Shown here: positions 11,724-23,076 of the stretch, in pieces
How the letters are laid out: each line of letters begins with the position of its first letter
How positions within the stretch are numbered: position 1 is the stretch's first letter
Source: Ceratodon purpureus
Taxonomy: Eukaryota > Streptophyta > Bryopsida > Pseudoditrichales > Ditrichaceae
NCBI GenBank assembly: GCA_014871385.1
Contig: CM026427.1
Coordinates: forward strand, 17,617,055 to 17,681,054
Direction: 5' to 3'
DNA: 64,000 bases
The notes under the pieces: generated by a model
What the model was told of the DNA's origin: nothing
What the model saw: the letters and a program-made list of their open reading frames with translations, nothing else
Databases searched by the model: none
Position numbers and translations under genes: made by a program

Positions 11724-13314
11724 ATCACAGCTTCCTATAAATGCATGCATTCACTAGCAATGCATCATCTATAGTGTGCAAACAAGATTCTATTTCTAAA
11801 CAAATCCAACACAAGGCACTCATTAATTGGCACAAGTCACCGAAAGGTGAGTTGTCTTTTTGCACGCTTTTAGGAGGGATCTATGCACATAAATAGGTGT
11901 CTAGCCATGCAAAACTCTAAATATTCATAACTTATTCATATAGGATGAGAAAAATATAATTTCCTTCCATTCTCATATCCTAGTATTTTCTAACACTAGT
12001 AGGAATTTTGTCCAGAGGGCTTCAAAAAAAATGACCCTGTGTCCAAATTAAGTCCTTTATGACTCTGTTAATGACTTAGCTGCAAATGACATTAACTAGG
12101 ACCGAACTCCAGTGACGTGTCTGCTTGTTGTAGTTCGAAGGGTAAAAACTGAGCCAGATACGAGTTTACACAATTCCAGCGGGGTATAATTCAAGTCACC
12201 TGAATGTACACGAGGATTAGAATGTTATAAAATCTTCTTGCTGTTGATCTGGAATTTCCAGATACCGTTTCCTTATTATCTATGACATGTAATTACTATT
12301 CTATGATTGTGATATAATGAACGAATGCCGGTAGAAGTCGCGGGCCCCATCGTTCGGAATAACAGGGATTAGACAGATCTTGGAAACCCCTTTATTCTGG
12401 CAGGGCCAGAATTCATCACCATAAGTACATGTGTCTTTATGAAATCTGCCACTTTTCAAGTAGCTGATAACTTTCTACAATCACCTTCGTTTGTCTGTTT
12501 TTCCATTCTGATTCGAAGATGTATAAACTTGCTTAAGGGGTGAATGTGGAAGTGCTATTCACAGTAATAGAGTATAGTCTACAAACGGTTTCCAGACATG
12601 TACAAGTCCAACTGGAAACCCCTGTTCTCTTCGCATGTATACAATAACTCACTTACATAGTTATATGTGGTCTAATTAAATTAACAAACAGAATAGCGGA
12701 TTCATAGTTGCAGCATTCGATTTGAATGTAAAACGAAAAAAGAACAATAGACATTACAGTAGATAACTTTTTTAACCACAATTTCTGATCAAATAAAACA
12801 ACATGATTGTACAATTCCTGAGGAGCATATCCATTGAAAAAGTTGCTACTCACAGTTTTATTGAAGATCCAGGATAAAAACCAGATGCACAGTCTATTGC
12901 TCCCGGACCTGCCTTCCATTGACACAAAACAGTAACTTATTTCTCTAACGAATTCCCTGGGTGGTAACAGTCTTTGCATTTCACAGCTCCCCTATACAAA
13001 AACTCCGCGTTGACACATCAGGTATACATCACATATTTTGTGAACCTGCTACACTAAAAATCTCGCAAACTCTTGAGCTTTGTTCTACTGACATATACAC
13101 ATAGTCTGCATGGAATTATGTTGTTCGACATGGGACTATAAGACCAAACTACCAGTTCACTCAGACTAGAACAATGGAATGTTCAAGCGCAAACTAGGGT
13201 TGCTTTGCATGCACATCTCTTTAAGGGCTCATTATAAATCTGGGATCCCTCAAAACAGATACCATGTAGCAAATTACAATTACTTCATTCTGTCATGTGA
13301 GAGAGTTGTTGTGA

Positions 13315-13793
13315 TGGACGAGTTAGTAGAATCTGTGAGGAGGCTTGCGACCGCAGAGATGAACACTCTGATCATAAGACTAGACATTCAGGTATTGAAG
13401 GCCGAGCTAAACTCAGTTGACGTACCTGCACTTGGGGAGGCTTTGATAGAAGCGCAGGAAGCTTATGAGAGTGAGCTCGATGTCCTTGCCAACATTCTTC
13501 AACTGTTCACCCCCGCACGTCCAAGGCGTGGAATGACCAATGTTGACAGGAGAGTTGGTAGGCATGTGAGAGATGTAATGGACACGAAGAATGCGAAGGA
13601 GGAAGCGACAAAGCGGTGGTGGCGTGGAACACGAAGATCCCAAAGTTTACAAAACCAGATCATGGTTGCGGAGGTAGAGCTCGCTAATCTTGAAGCCGTG
13701 GAACAACTCATTAGGGAAGATTGTTATGCGCCAATTATTGACTTAGCTCGTGGGTGGACAGGATGTAAGGCCGTTCGTAGGAACTCTCCATGA
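13315..13793 (+). CDS. hypothetical protein in CACTA left arm
   Basis: Open frame ending at 13793; the ATG at 13315 (MDELVESVRRLATAEMN) is a better start than the one at 13179, because the upstream part reads like noncoding sequence. The product of about 159 residues is rich in Glu, Ala, Leu and Arg, with long stretches suited to helices or coiled coils (LGEALIEAQEAYESELDVLA; NQIMVAEVELANLEAVEQLI). I do not recognise it. It may be an accessory transposon protein or captured host sequence. It lies upstream of, and opposite to, the captured kinase exons. Confidence 0.4.
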
Positions 13794-14164
13794 AATCTCC
13801 CTCTGTAACACCTTCACAACAACCATAATGTGAGAAATTTTGAGCTTACATTATACCATCTAACAAACACTATGCAAATGTTATCAATCTGTTTTTCCAT
13901 AACCAATGTGTCAACCAAAGCTTTAATCAGTTCCTATGTCCAGTTTACAAAACACTCATCTTCTTCGGTATAGTCATGTCTCTTCACTGTGAACTGTTTT
14001 GTTTTGTACATTGTTTTCAATGGCAATCCGAACAATTACTTAATGAATCTTGTAGAAAATGTTGTTGCTATCACAGCCAAAAAAAAAGGGAGGATGTACT
14101 GCGGATGTCTACTATTAAACAACATTGAGGGGGCTTTCACACATATGTCAAAGCGTGCACTCAC

Positions 14165-15085
14165 CGATTGAAGAATCTCCACAACGCGCGACTCTTTTAT
14201 TGTCCAGGGTCCATCTCTTTGGGTAGCCTGTCCAAAATTACAGCAAAAAATCATCTAAAAAGTTAAGCACGGCCCAGGACCACAACTACGCAAACTATAG
14301 ATAGTACAGATGTGAAGAATGTGATATCAACACATACATTTCAGCTCTTCAAGTGTTACGGTGCCGTTCCTGTCAATATCAATCGCATTTGAACTCATCT
14401 CGCATGTCCACAATATCAGAGCTATAATCGAGCGTGCTCGCTAGAGCCTGCAAGAGATCAAAAGAAATGCATGATGTGAAGTACACATGGTCAAAAACAG
14501 ATGCATAATTGTGATCGTAAAAGGAAGGTGATAGCAGATAGTATTGATGAGTACATACCCTGAGAATAACCTGCCTGAAGCGGGTGTATTTCAAGTTCTC
14601 CCTCATATTGGACAATACGGAAATGTCGTACTGTATGTCCGAAACATCTTCTCCTTCTTTCGACCACGAATGAGCTACATATATTAAACATAAATTTAGC
14701 TGGTAAGTCCTTCCAAAGAGTCCTGAAACAGTAGGATACAGGAACTTATTCCTCTTCCAGCTCGACTCTCATATTACGCTCTGACAGAAAAAAACAGAAA
14801 TGGGATTAAAGGTTTCTCTACTTACAATAAGTTAGGGCGGCAGTAAATCTGACAGCGGCATCATTCATCTGTGGTTTGTTGACAAAATCCTTGGCACTTC
14901 GGCTGAATGTTGGCCACGGCTTCTTCCTAAGATCTGGCTTCTTTTTTAACGCCTCATAACCAAAAAAGATGCACGTCAGCTTCGGCATGCTTTCATAAAA
15001 ACCAGTAAGGTCATTCGGCTCCCTTGTAGCGAACACTATCTTCAAGCAGAAGCAGGATTGCACATGATGAAGCATCCAAGCACTT
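14165..15085 (-). pseudogene. captured calcium-dependent protein kinase (CPK group IV) fragment
   Basis: Four minus-strand exons with introns kept: 15085-14826, 14674-14559, 14447-14338 and 14227-14165. The first encodes the end of a kinase domain (KKPDLRKKPWPTFSRSAKDF) and splices in frame into SHSWSKEGEDVSDIQYDISV, then MRENLKYTRFRQVILR, joined in frame to ALASTLDYSSDIVDMRDEF. This is the kinase-to-autoinhibitory-junction order of group IV CPKs (CPK16/18/28 type). An EF-hand loop, DIDRNGTVTLEE, follows but sits one base out of frame. The last exon gives DGPWTIKESRVVEILQS, which matches the stretch between EF-hands 1 and 2. The upstream half of the first exon has diverged. No catalytic lobe or further EF-hands are present, so it cannot encode a working kinase. 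Being inside a CACTA element, it is best read as a captured host gene fragment. Confidence 0.85.
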
Positions 15086-15778
15086 CTGAAGACAGGACGT
15101 AAATTAACGCATATCGAATTAAAACATAATGAAATAAATTGATAAACGGAGTATCTTATAATATTTACTGGAATCATAATAACATTGGAGAATATTTTAT
15201 TTATAACCTATCATACAACAATCGCAATTGAGCAGTACCAAGCAGAAAAGAGAAACACCAAGAAAACTAGATTAATAGCACACTCACAAAAGGGGTTTAG
15301 TATCGACAACGTCTAGAAGAAACAGTTGTTTATCAATTTCTCCGCAACCAAACAAAATTTACAAGGCTTTACAAAAATGAAGTTATTCACTGACTGAACC
15401 CGAGCACAATTGCGTAGAAACAAAATTGTGGGCTGCTACGGAAATATTATAAACTTCAAATGTGTTTAAGTTCGAGCAGCAGACGAACACTGTTTATGAA
15501 AAAAACAAAATGATTACGGTCACACAAGAGTAGTACGCTCTAAATACAGTCCTACAGTACTCTATCCTGGCAGCCGCGTCCTCCATGCATCTGCATCATT
15601 TGCAATATTCCTATGTTAGGAACGCATTACACTTACACATTTATCAAAAACCGTTATGCAAAAAAAGGATGGCAATCTCATCACCTATGCGAATGGCCTA
15701 AGCAGCTAAGTGGTACGAGTGATAAAATCAAACGAAAACAAATAGATGACCACTGAGAGGAGTTGAATATAGGTACCT

Positions 15779-16330
15779 TCACACACTTTTCGCTCGATTT
15801 CCCGGTGTTACCCAAATGGTATCAATTCTCTCTTGACCATCTCCCGGGATCACATCCACTGAGACCATCCATCCGCTGGTGAGTAACATGAACAAGGATA
15901 CTAACTCCGAGTTCGACAGATCACCAAGTGCCGCGGTCCTCAGCCTCATCGGCAACGGTTTCGCAACACTCCACGAGTTGGAGAAAATGTTCACAACTCT
16001 GTCAAAGTCTTCAACGGGGTTACAGCCGGGTCTACGGAGCCAATTCGTGTTACCGAAACGGGTCTTGTTGAGGAAGGACGCAGCGCGAAGAGCATTGTAC
16101 TCGACGCGGCTCCGCATTGTCAAATTCCACGCCTTGGAAAGGCACGCAAGCCGAGGAATTAGCTCCAAAAGTTCCTGCCTGTCGATGTGTAGACGATCAA
16201 TAGATGTCCAGCTCTCCGCAGGCTCACAAGCGAACTCCAGCACATGGTTTATCATGACATCCGAAACTACCATCTCGAAGCGGCCCTTCTTCAATTCTGA
16301 GAATTGCGCTATCCAACGCAAATCCGACAT
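15779..16330 (-). CDS. hypothetical protein (F-box-like look) in CACTA left arm
   Basis: An open frame from an ATG at 16330 (MSDLRWIAQFSELKKGRFEM) to a stop at 15779, about 183 residues; an upstream ATG at 16444 would add 38 residues of poor quality. The middle (ELLELIPRLACLSKAWNLTM) faintly resembles the end of an F-box, but the rest is not diagnostic. A GT at the end of the frame could allow splicing to further exons. The function is unknown. It is on the same strand as the captured kinase exons and could belong to captured host DNA. Confidence 0.35.
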   Translation of the reverse strand: MSDLRWIAQFSELKKGRFEMVVSDVMINHVLEFACEPAESWTSIDRLHIDRQELLELIPRLACLSKAWNLTMRSRVEYNALRAASFLNKTRFGNTNWLRRPGCNPVEDFDRVVNIFSNSWSVAKPLPMRLRTAALGDLSNSELVSLFMLLTSGWMVSVDVIPGDGQERIDTIWVTPGNRAKSV

Positions 16331-18032
16331 TGTGAGAGACAATGAGCCTTCGAGGTGTGCACAGAAGAAGAAAAAAAGAGTGCGCGGACAGTGTTGAGGG
16401 GCTGAGAAACCAAATTGAAGGAAACGAGAAGACTCAGGAAACAAATGAGATTGATGAGCACCTTACCTCTGGAAAATATATATTTCAGTTGGTTTGGGTA
16501 GATGATAGCGACGGGCCTGTCAGCCGCCTCTAATCCGACAAGGAGCCCATAATCCTGGAGTGCTCTTGATGCTTCATGAGTAGATTAGACTTCCAGCCAT
16601 CGAGTCTCACGTCACTCTTAGTTAAGGGAGGAACTGATTTGAGAGCATTGGCTGGTTATCATACCCCTGAGACAGATTATGGTCATCATGAAAGTACCAG
16701 CATGTAGGGACGGGACCCCGTATAATTATCAATGATGTCTACTGAGTTGACATCCACCCATCAGACTCAGCGCTCGGAAATCCGCTCATTTTATCATTGA
16801 ATCCTAAAACCGTGGAATTTCACAACCTCTGGAATAGAACAGCTTCTAAAAATCACTCGTGCATACTACATTGGACACATATGGGGCATCGACTAAGCAC
16901 GCGAGTAACACCTGAAGGAAGAAAAACATATCATCATTGAAAAAAAAAAAAAAAAAAACCTGAAAAAATGTAAATAAAAGAACCCAGAACTCGCTAAGAC
17001 CAATTTCAGCCGAAGCCATTACATTGATCAAGGTAGCCAGAACCCCATCAACGATCGGGAAGAGATATTATCTCACCATGTATGGATGTGCAACTTCCTC
17101 CATCGCTCATGGTTGCTCATATCTTGTTTCTTGCAGTCCTTTAACCTGTAGCAGAATTGTTTCCTAAGACATTTCCGGTTTTTGTGATTACCAACTTTGT
17201 TCTCTGTCTCTGCAGACCACGGTCTACAAACATCAGAAAAAAACACGTATTTTATTCTTTACAAGGGCATACACAAAGACAATATGCGGTCACAGTGTTC
17301 ACATCTCTTTGGAAATTTTATGAACGGGGACAGAATGTAGTACACAGTCAACGTCAATCTACTCTACTTACGAAATTCAAATGCCTACGGTAGCAAAGTA
17401 ACATATACTGAGGACGTAAGGTACACAACTGAACTAGTTAAGACGGAAGGAAAAACTAAGTCACTCGTAAATACGTGAAGCATTTCGTATGAACTTTACA
17501 AAATCTGTGGAAACCATTTTGTTTATTAATTTGTTTCTTTTTTTTTACTCTAGACCTTCACATTCAACACCTAGAGCTTTGTACTGCTTCTGGCCGCTCC
17601 CGATTAATCCCGCCTTGTCCATCTTCTCTCTGTTGCCACGGCAAAGTAAATTTGCGTACCTGACAACAATGCCGGATTGTTAGCCATTGCAACAATATGT
17701 CGAGTCTTTCAAAAAAACAGACTACACTCACAGATGCATACAATTGAAAAGGCATTGGAATTGACCTCGTGACATGGCTAAGGAAAGATATGAGTACAGT
17801 CCCTAAAATCCAACAACACACTGTACTCAATCAAAGGACTGAAGGATCGGAGTTTACAAAACTGACTATTCATCAAGAAGACAGGAACTTAGTATTGTAA
17901 AATTGTACATCCAGTAGTACATAAATTCAAGATCATAGATGGTGAGAAACAACTTACAAAACAATCTTTACCAGCTATGCCATACACTACAATTTTAACG
18001 ATTGGGAAGTACTGTTGCTTACCTCTACTGTT

Positions 18033-18731
18033 TTACTTGTGCTCTGCAGTGCCTTCGTATGTAGGCTCCTTCTCTTTCTGCTGTTGTTTAATTCTCATTA
18101 CCTCAACGAAACGATTGTGCCGAAGTTTCCAATGCTTCATCTGATCATCTTCTGATAGTTGAGAATTCAAGGCATCTACTAATATGCTGTTGAAGTCCTC
18201 AAATGGTCCAAACTCGTTCTCGTCCACTGCTGATTGAAAAAGAAATTCCTCCCAAGTAAGCTTTAACAACTGCGTCTGTGGATCACTGTCTACGGCTGCA
18301 CAATGCTCAGCGTATCTCTTCAAACCCTCCGAGCTCTGGTCAGATCTATCTGCAGTCCCTGAATCTCTATGTGCACACAAAGACACACGACGTTTGGCTT
18401 GCTCCCTCATATGCTCTACATCGTCGTCTGTTACATGCTCTACCCTTGATTTCCTCTTTACGTGACTTCGGAAAGGCATGTCAAACGGTTCTCCAGACAC
18501 CGGCTGCGTCTCTATGATCTCCTCGCCATCCGATGGAAAAAATAAACCTGCAGAAAGCGAGTCTCCACATTCCTTCTCTTTCTTCTCAGATGACCTCGAC
18601 AACTCCAATGTCTCTTTGCTGGTCCGTTCTTCAATTACTTCCTCTGTTTCTACTTCTTCAATCCTCTGCGATGCCTCAGAATTCCTGGGCACATATGCTT
18701 CAGAACCCACTGCACCAACATTAGCTTCCAT
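18033..18731 (-). CDS. hypothetical acidic protein in CACTA left arm
   Basis: The open frame starts at an ATG at 18731 (MEANVGAVGSEAYVPRNSEA), just after a possible acceptor site (TTTTTAG), and runs for 232 codons to TAA at 18033. The protein is hydrophilic, rich in Glu, Ser, Lys and Asp, and has a basic patch (SHVKRKSRVEHV) that could be a nuclear signal. The C-terminal third (LLKLTWEEFLFQSAVDENEF, then LRHNRFVEVMRIKQQQKEKE) looks helical. It is not recognised. Its place between transposase and captured kinase suggests an accessory CACTA gene or captured sequence. Confidence 0.45.
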   Translation of the reverse strand: MEANVGAVGSEAYVPRNSEASQRIEEVETEEVIEERTSKETLELSRSSEKKEKECGDSLSAGLFFPSDGEEIIETQPVSGEPFDMPFRSHVKRKSRVEHVTDDDVEHMREQAKRRVSLCAHRDSGTADRSDQSSEGLKRYAEHCAAVDSDPQTQLLKLTWEEFLFQSAVDENEFGPFEDFNSILVDALNSQLSEDDQMKHWKLRHNRFVEVMRIKQQQKEKEPTYEGTAEHK

Positions 18732-19670
18732 TGTACCTCCTCTCAGGTCTAAAAACATGAAACACGTCTCCGGGAGTAGATTCCTGCTCTGCATTGAATA
18801 CTATGAATAGCTATATATCCGAGGTTAAAAATGGATCGGAAGGTGTCTACCACTGCTATAGCTGCATGCACCAAAGGTCCCTGAAAACTCATTGACAACT
18901 CGAGATGCGCATACTGTTAGAGATATAAAGTCACTCACAATCAGATCCACGTATGAAGTGGATAACAGGATTGGCCGATTTGTTTTCTTACAAAAGATTT
19001 TACTATCACTTTTCACACACATTTAACCACACAAAATAAGAGCAGTAGACTGTTTATAAGCAACATCAACAGTGTGACTTCTACTCCGCTATGAAAGATA
19101 CTTCAACGGAGCAAACCTTCCCAAAGTTCACCGGATTGTGATCATGCCAAAAAAACAGTGATTGGTGTAGCAAACTCTAACTGAGTAAGTGTTTCAGTCA
19201 GAGTACCATAACTTCCAACAGTTCCACACCAAGTCTTCGATGTCTTTACTGAAGAAACATGCCGAAAAAAAAAAAAAAAATCCAAAAAAAAAGAGAGAAT
19301 TTCGAGATTGACAGTACTCAGTTCTTCCACGTCGTCATTGAAGACTGGGGTGTCTACTTCCCATTAGTATCAACCTAGAATATATGAGTCAGGTATCACT
19401 CAAACATCCAACTTCTACCATCCGATCACTGCACCCAGTAGTAAAGAACGTCGCACTCTCTTGACACGACGATGGTGTCACTATGCTTTTGATTAGAGCC
19501 GGTGCGAATGGAGCACTGCAATCAGTACAAGAAGATTGTTATGTCAGATATAGTTCAATCTGAAAAAACATTTCATTGAAATGCATACTAGATTTTACAA
19601 CCTTAAACACCAAGCAGTGTAATATGTATCAGTAACTAAACCTTTCTCCATCACTTACTTCTTCATTGAT

Positions 19671-20960
19671 TTAGTCCTTTGTTGATTTCTCCTTCCCTTT
19701 CCCCTTACGGATATTATCTTCATCCTCTTTTGTGTCAGGTGATTTTTCCTTCCCTTTCCCCTTATGGATTTTATCTTCATCGGCTTCCATGCCAGAGCTC
19801 TTGTCATCATCACATGGAGACTTCGGGTCGTCGGCCGAGGTGATCATCATGCGGAATGAGGTGCCCGCATATTTCGGTGGCACGGTCCACAGCTTGGTCC
19901 TCTGCTTCTTCGGAGCCGAGTCATCGTTATCACTGTCATCGGCCAGCCCAACCTCCCCTGCCCACTCTTGGACATTTGTAACACCCTCCACAGGTAGATT
20001 GTTATCATACTCCCATTTCTGAAGGGGAGTATAGAGGTGGGACGGAGACGACGCCATGGCTTGCACAGAAGGGTTCAGATGCACACGGGGGAAAGGGAAT
20101 TTTCGACCTCCAGCTACTGCAGCTCTGCCTCCAGTGTTCTGAATGGGGTCAACTCCATGGCTTCCATCACGAAGCAAAGAGAAATTCTGAATCACTTCAT
20201 TATCATCACCGGCGTCGATGTCTTCTTCTTCTCCCTCCTCCACTTGTACGGGTGCTTCAGATATTTTCTCGGCGTACAACTGGACTCCTACATCAGGTGA
20301 AGGGGCTTTGGCATTTGGTTTCTTAACTCCAGGCAAAGGATTGTAAGGGATACCATCTCCACCCGCTTTCATTTCCTCGTACCCCCGTCTCAGTGGAGGA
20401 TAATGAAACGGACATGTACAAATGTCTGTTATCGACTTGCCCTTGTATCCTGCAATCTTTGAGTCGCCGTCTAAGCTCACGTTCAATGGGGCACCTACAT
20501 TGACTGGCTCCGTAACTTCCACTACGATACCTTGGTTCATTCCGCCAATTTGTTGAACGGTCATCTTGCCCTCCGCAATGATGTTTGGTGCAGGAACGAC
20601 TACCACATTTCTGTTTTCCTCCTCGTTCTGAGCGTCATTCTCATCTTTTTTTCCTTCCTCGGCTATTTCTTCTGGGATATCATGCATGTTCGGGAAATGG
20701 TTTGCTGGAACCATGATCTCCTGACGGTCTACGCAGTCTGGAAGGAAAAGGATGGTATATCACTGCCGAAGAATAATAAAGTATAACACCCCAGCAAAAG
20801 AATTAGAAATCTGACAGCACAATTTTCCAAAGCATGGGAACTGGGAGAGCATAATGCACGAACACAATTACTTACCAAGTGAACCATCGGCCCACTTCCC
20901 TGTTGATGATCCGGACTCCATTGTACCCTTCGCTCGCTCCATGCCTCCGTAGCCGTTCAT
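19671..20960 (-). CDS. hypothetical two-exon acidic/Lys-rich protein in CACTA
   Basis: Two exons join in frame: 20960-20876 (ATG at 20960, MNGYGGMERAKGTMESGSST) and 20737-19671. The donor GTAAGT and acceptor TTCCTTCCAG give the codon join ...GSL-D-CVDRQEIM, and the product is about 383 residues. It is strongly acidic, with an unstructured middle, a possible basic nuclear signal (PKKQRTK) and a duplicated C-terminal motif (KIHKGKGKEKS and NIRKGKGKEKS). An acceptor just upstream of the first exon suggests that a further 5' exon may exist. No family is recognised. The frame is intact, unlike the neighbouring transposase gene on the same strand. Confidence 0.5.
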
Positions 20961-20978
20961 GATCTCTCGGCTCCCAGA

Positions 20979-23076
20979 CTGCGGAACAGCGACAAAGTAA
21001 ACTATTAGAACAAACTCGGAGAGTGGGGGTCCACAGTGGAGATCATTCCCAAAACAACAAAACAGACAGTAGAATTCACATACAATCACAAGTTAGAGAT
21101 GTTAGAAAGTAAACCTACAACGTGAAACTACGCGGTTGTGAACTTGGACATAATACACAGACTTTCAGGTCGACAATGTAAATAAACATGCATGCGTGAG
21201 TTCTTCGCAAACATCAGTTGCAGAGGCAATGACATGTGGTAATCATCTGCGTCTCTAAGAGTAAGTGGAGCCAAAACACTGGAAAAAACCTCAGTTGTAC
21301 CTTTGACAGAATGCAGAAGAGCGTAAGATCGAGAAACAAGCAAGAAGAACACCGAAACAATGCGAGCACGCCGTTAGCTGCGAAGAACTACTCTGAGAAG
21401 CTCTCCACCGAAAACAGAATCCCATTCCCGGAGAGAAGAGCTCGATATAAAAGCTGAGTATAGGTTGAGATCTACGAAAATCATAGCGAATGAGAAGATG
21501 ATGGATAAACTCAGAAATTATGTACAAATGGGTGACATCCTCATGGCGGCTTTGACTGAGGTCTACAACTATTGAAGATCCCAGGGGAATGTACCTAGCA
21601 ATGAAGATATACAGAGGCAACCACATACAATGAGTACCACGCCCTGGAAGACAAGATAGGTTAATCAGAACCTATGCAGACGACAAGACATGGCCACAAC
21701 GTAGGCCACTGGGCATGCCCCGTCCCTTCGCTCATCTTCACTCCTGTCACATTTCAATTGATTTAGTCTGGATTATGTTTCACAGATAAGATGAATGAAA
21801 TTTCATGAGTGTCTCATTCTCTGTTCGTCAATTAACACTCTGTTTTCTTTGAGGAAGGTGACACACTGATAAGTGTATATCGTACTGGTTAAGAGCAGAA
21901 CTTCCATTCTCTGCATACATGGACTTCAATTTATTTATTTTTTCAAATTTTTATTTCAGTATGTTTTTAGAACATTCAGAGTCGGTACTGAGATTTGGAA
22001 GTAGGTGATAGCTTCATTTGTGAATTATCTTAAGCTGTAGTTCAAAAGAAATTGAGTTTACATTTTAAAAATTCTTCATTAAACACGCAGTGAATGTTTC
22101 CCCTACGAATCCAAATCCATTTACGGTCACTACTTAGATAAACCAATATGTGGCTGCCAACATTCTACTGAAATCTAAGATTAAATAGTTTGTAAACCCA
22201 AATGCAAAACATACATAACTAAGTCGACTTATAACACCATTACAGTACTAGTATAATACCCTTTTCTGATGGTTAGGAGGACCCATACTTACATGGAGAT
22301 GGTTGTAATACAAAATGAAAACTGAGTGTGGAATAAGAGAAACATACTAGCAATAGTAACTTCTACGATTGTAAAGACCTCGGCTCCAAGTACTTTTCCT
22401 TTCAGGCTATACTCCTGACTTATTGTAAGCCCTGTCAATGCTATTTAATGTTTAATTTTCTGTGATTACAAATAGAACGCATTTGAAAGTTTAATCGAAT
22501 CATCAATTGCTTGTCAATTTAACGTGTCCAAATTAAACAGTAGAATTGTACACAGAGGATACTTGGAATACAAAGCAATCGTTTTAATTCACAACAGTTC
22601 GTGAAAATAGAACATTTTATGTTCATAGTGTATTAATGCCTTTTATTACAGATGACTGTTCCTGTCTTTGACTTCAGCGTGCAGAGACTCTATGGCAACA
22701 TTTACTTCAATAATCTGAATTAGAAATACAGGAACCTCTATGTCACCGAATACCATATATCCAAAATCATTGCGAAATACAAGAGAAGTGCATACAAACT
22801 ATGACAGTTGTACTTTTCAACGATTACTCAATGTTCACATTTTTGGGAAAAAAAAACACATCTTCGTCTATGTGACAGAAATCAAGGTGATCGATTCGGG
22901 TAGCGGTTATTGAGAACATTCCTGTGATTCCCTGTGTCGACATGGACTCTACGCCCTTTTTCTCTTTTTCCCCACAACTCGATTTAATTTCTTCTCTCTT
23001 CCATTCTCGACGACTTGTCTTTGCAAACTTTGTAATGCTATCGCATTGTCTGTATCATTGAGTATGATAGCTCCGG
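20979..23076. other. CACTA interior without recognisable gene
   Basis: AT-rich transposon DNA between the acidic two-exon gene and the 3' end of the TNP2 transposase. Short open frames are present in both strands, but none shows a conserved motif or clean splice partners. Confidence 0.4.

Noticed and set aside
15779..16330. Firm F-box call
   Set aside because: Only one short leucine-rich segment resembles an F-box; no downstream repeat domain is visible.
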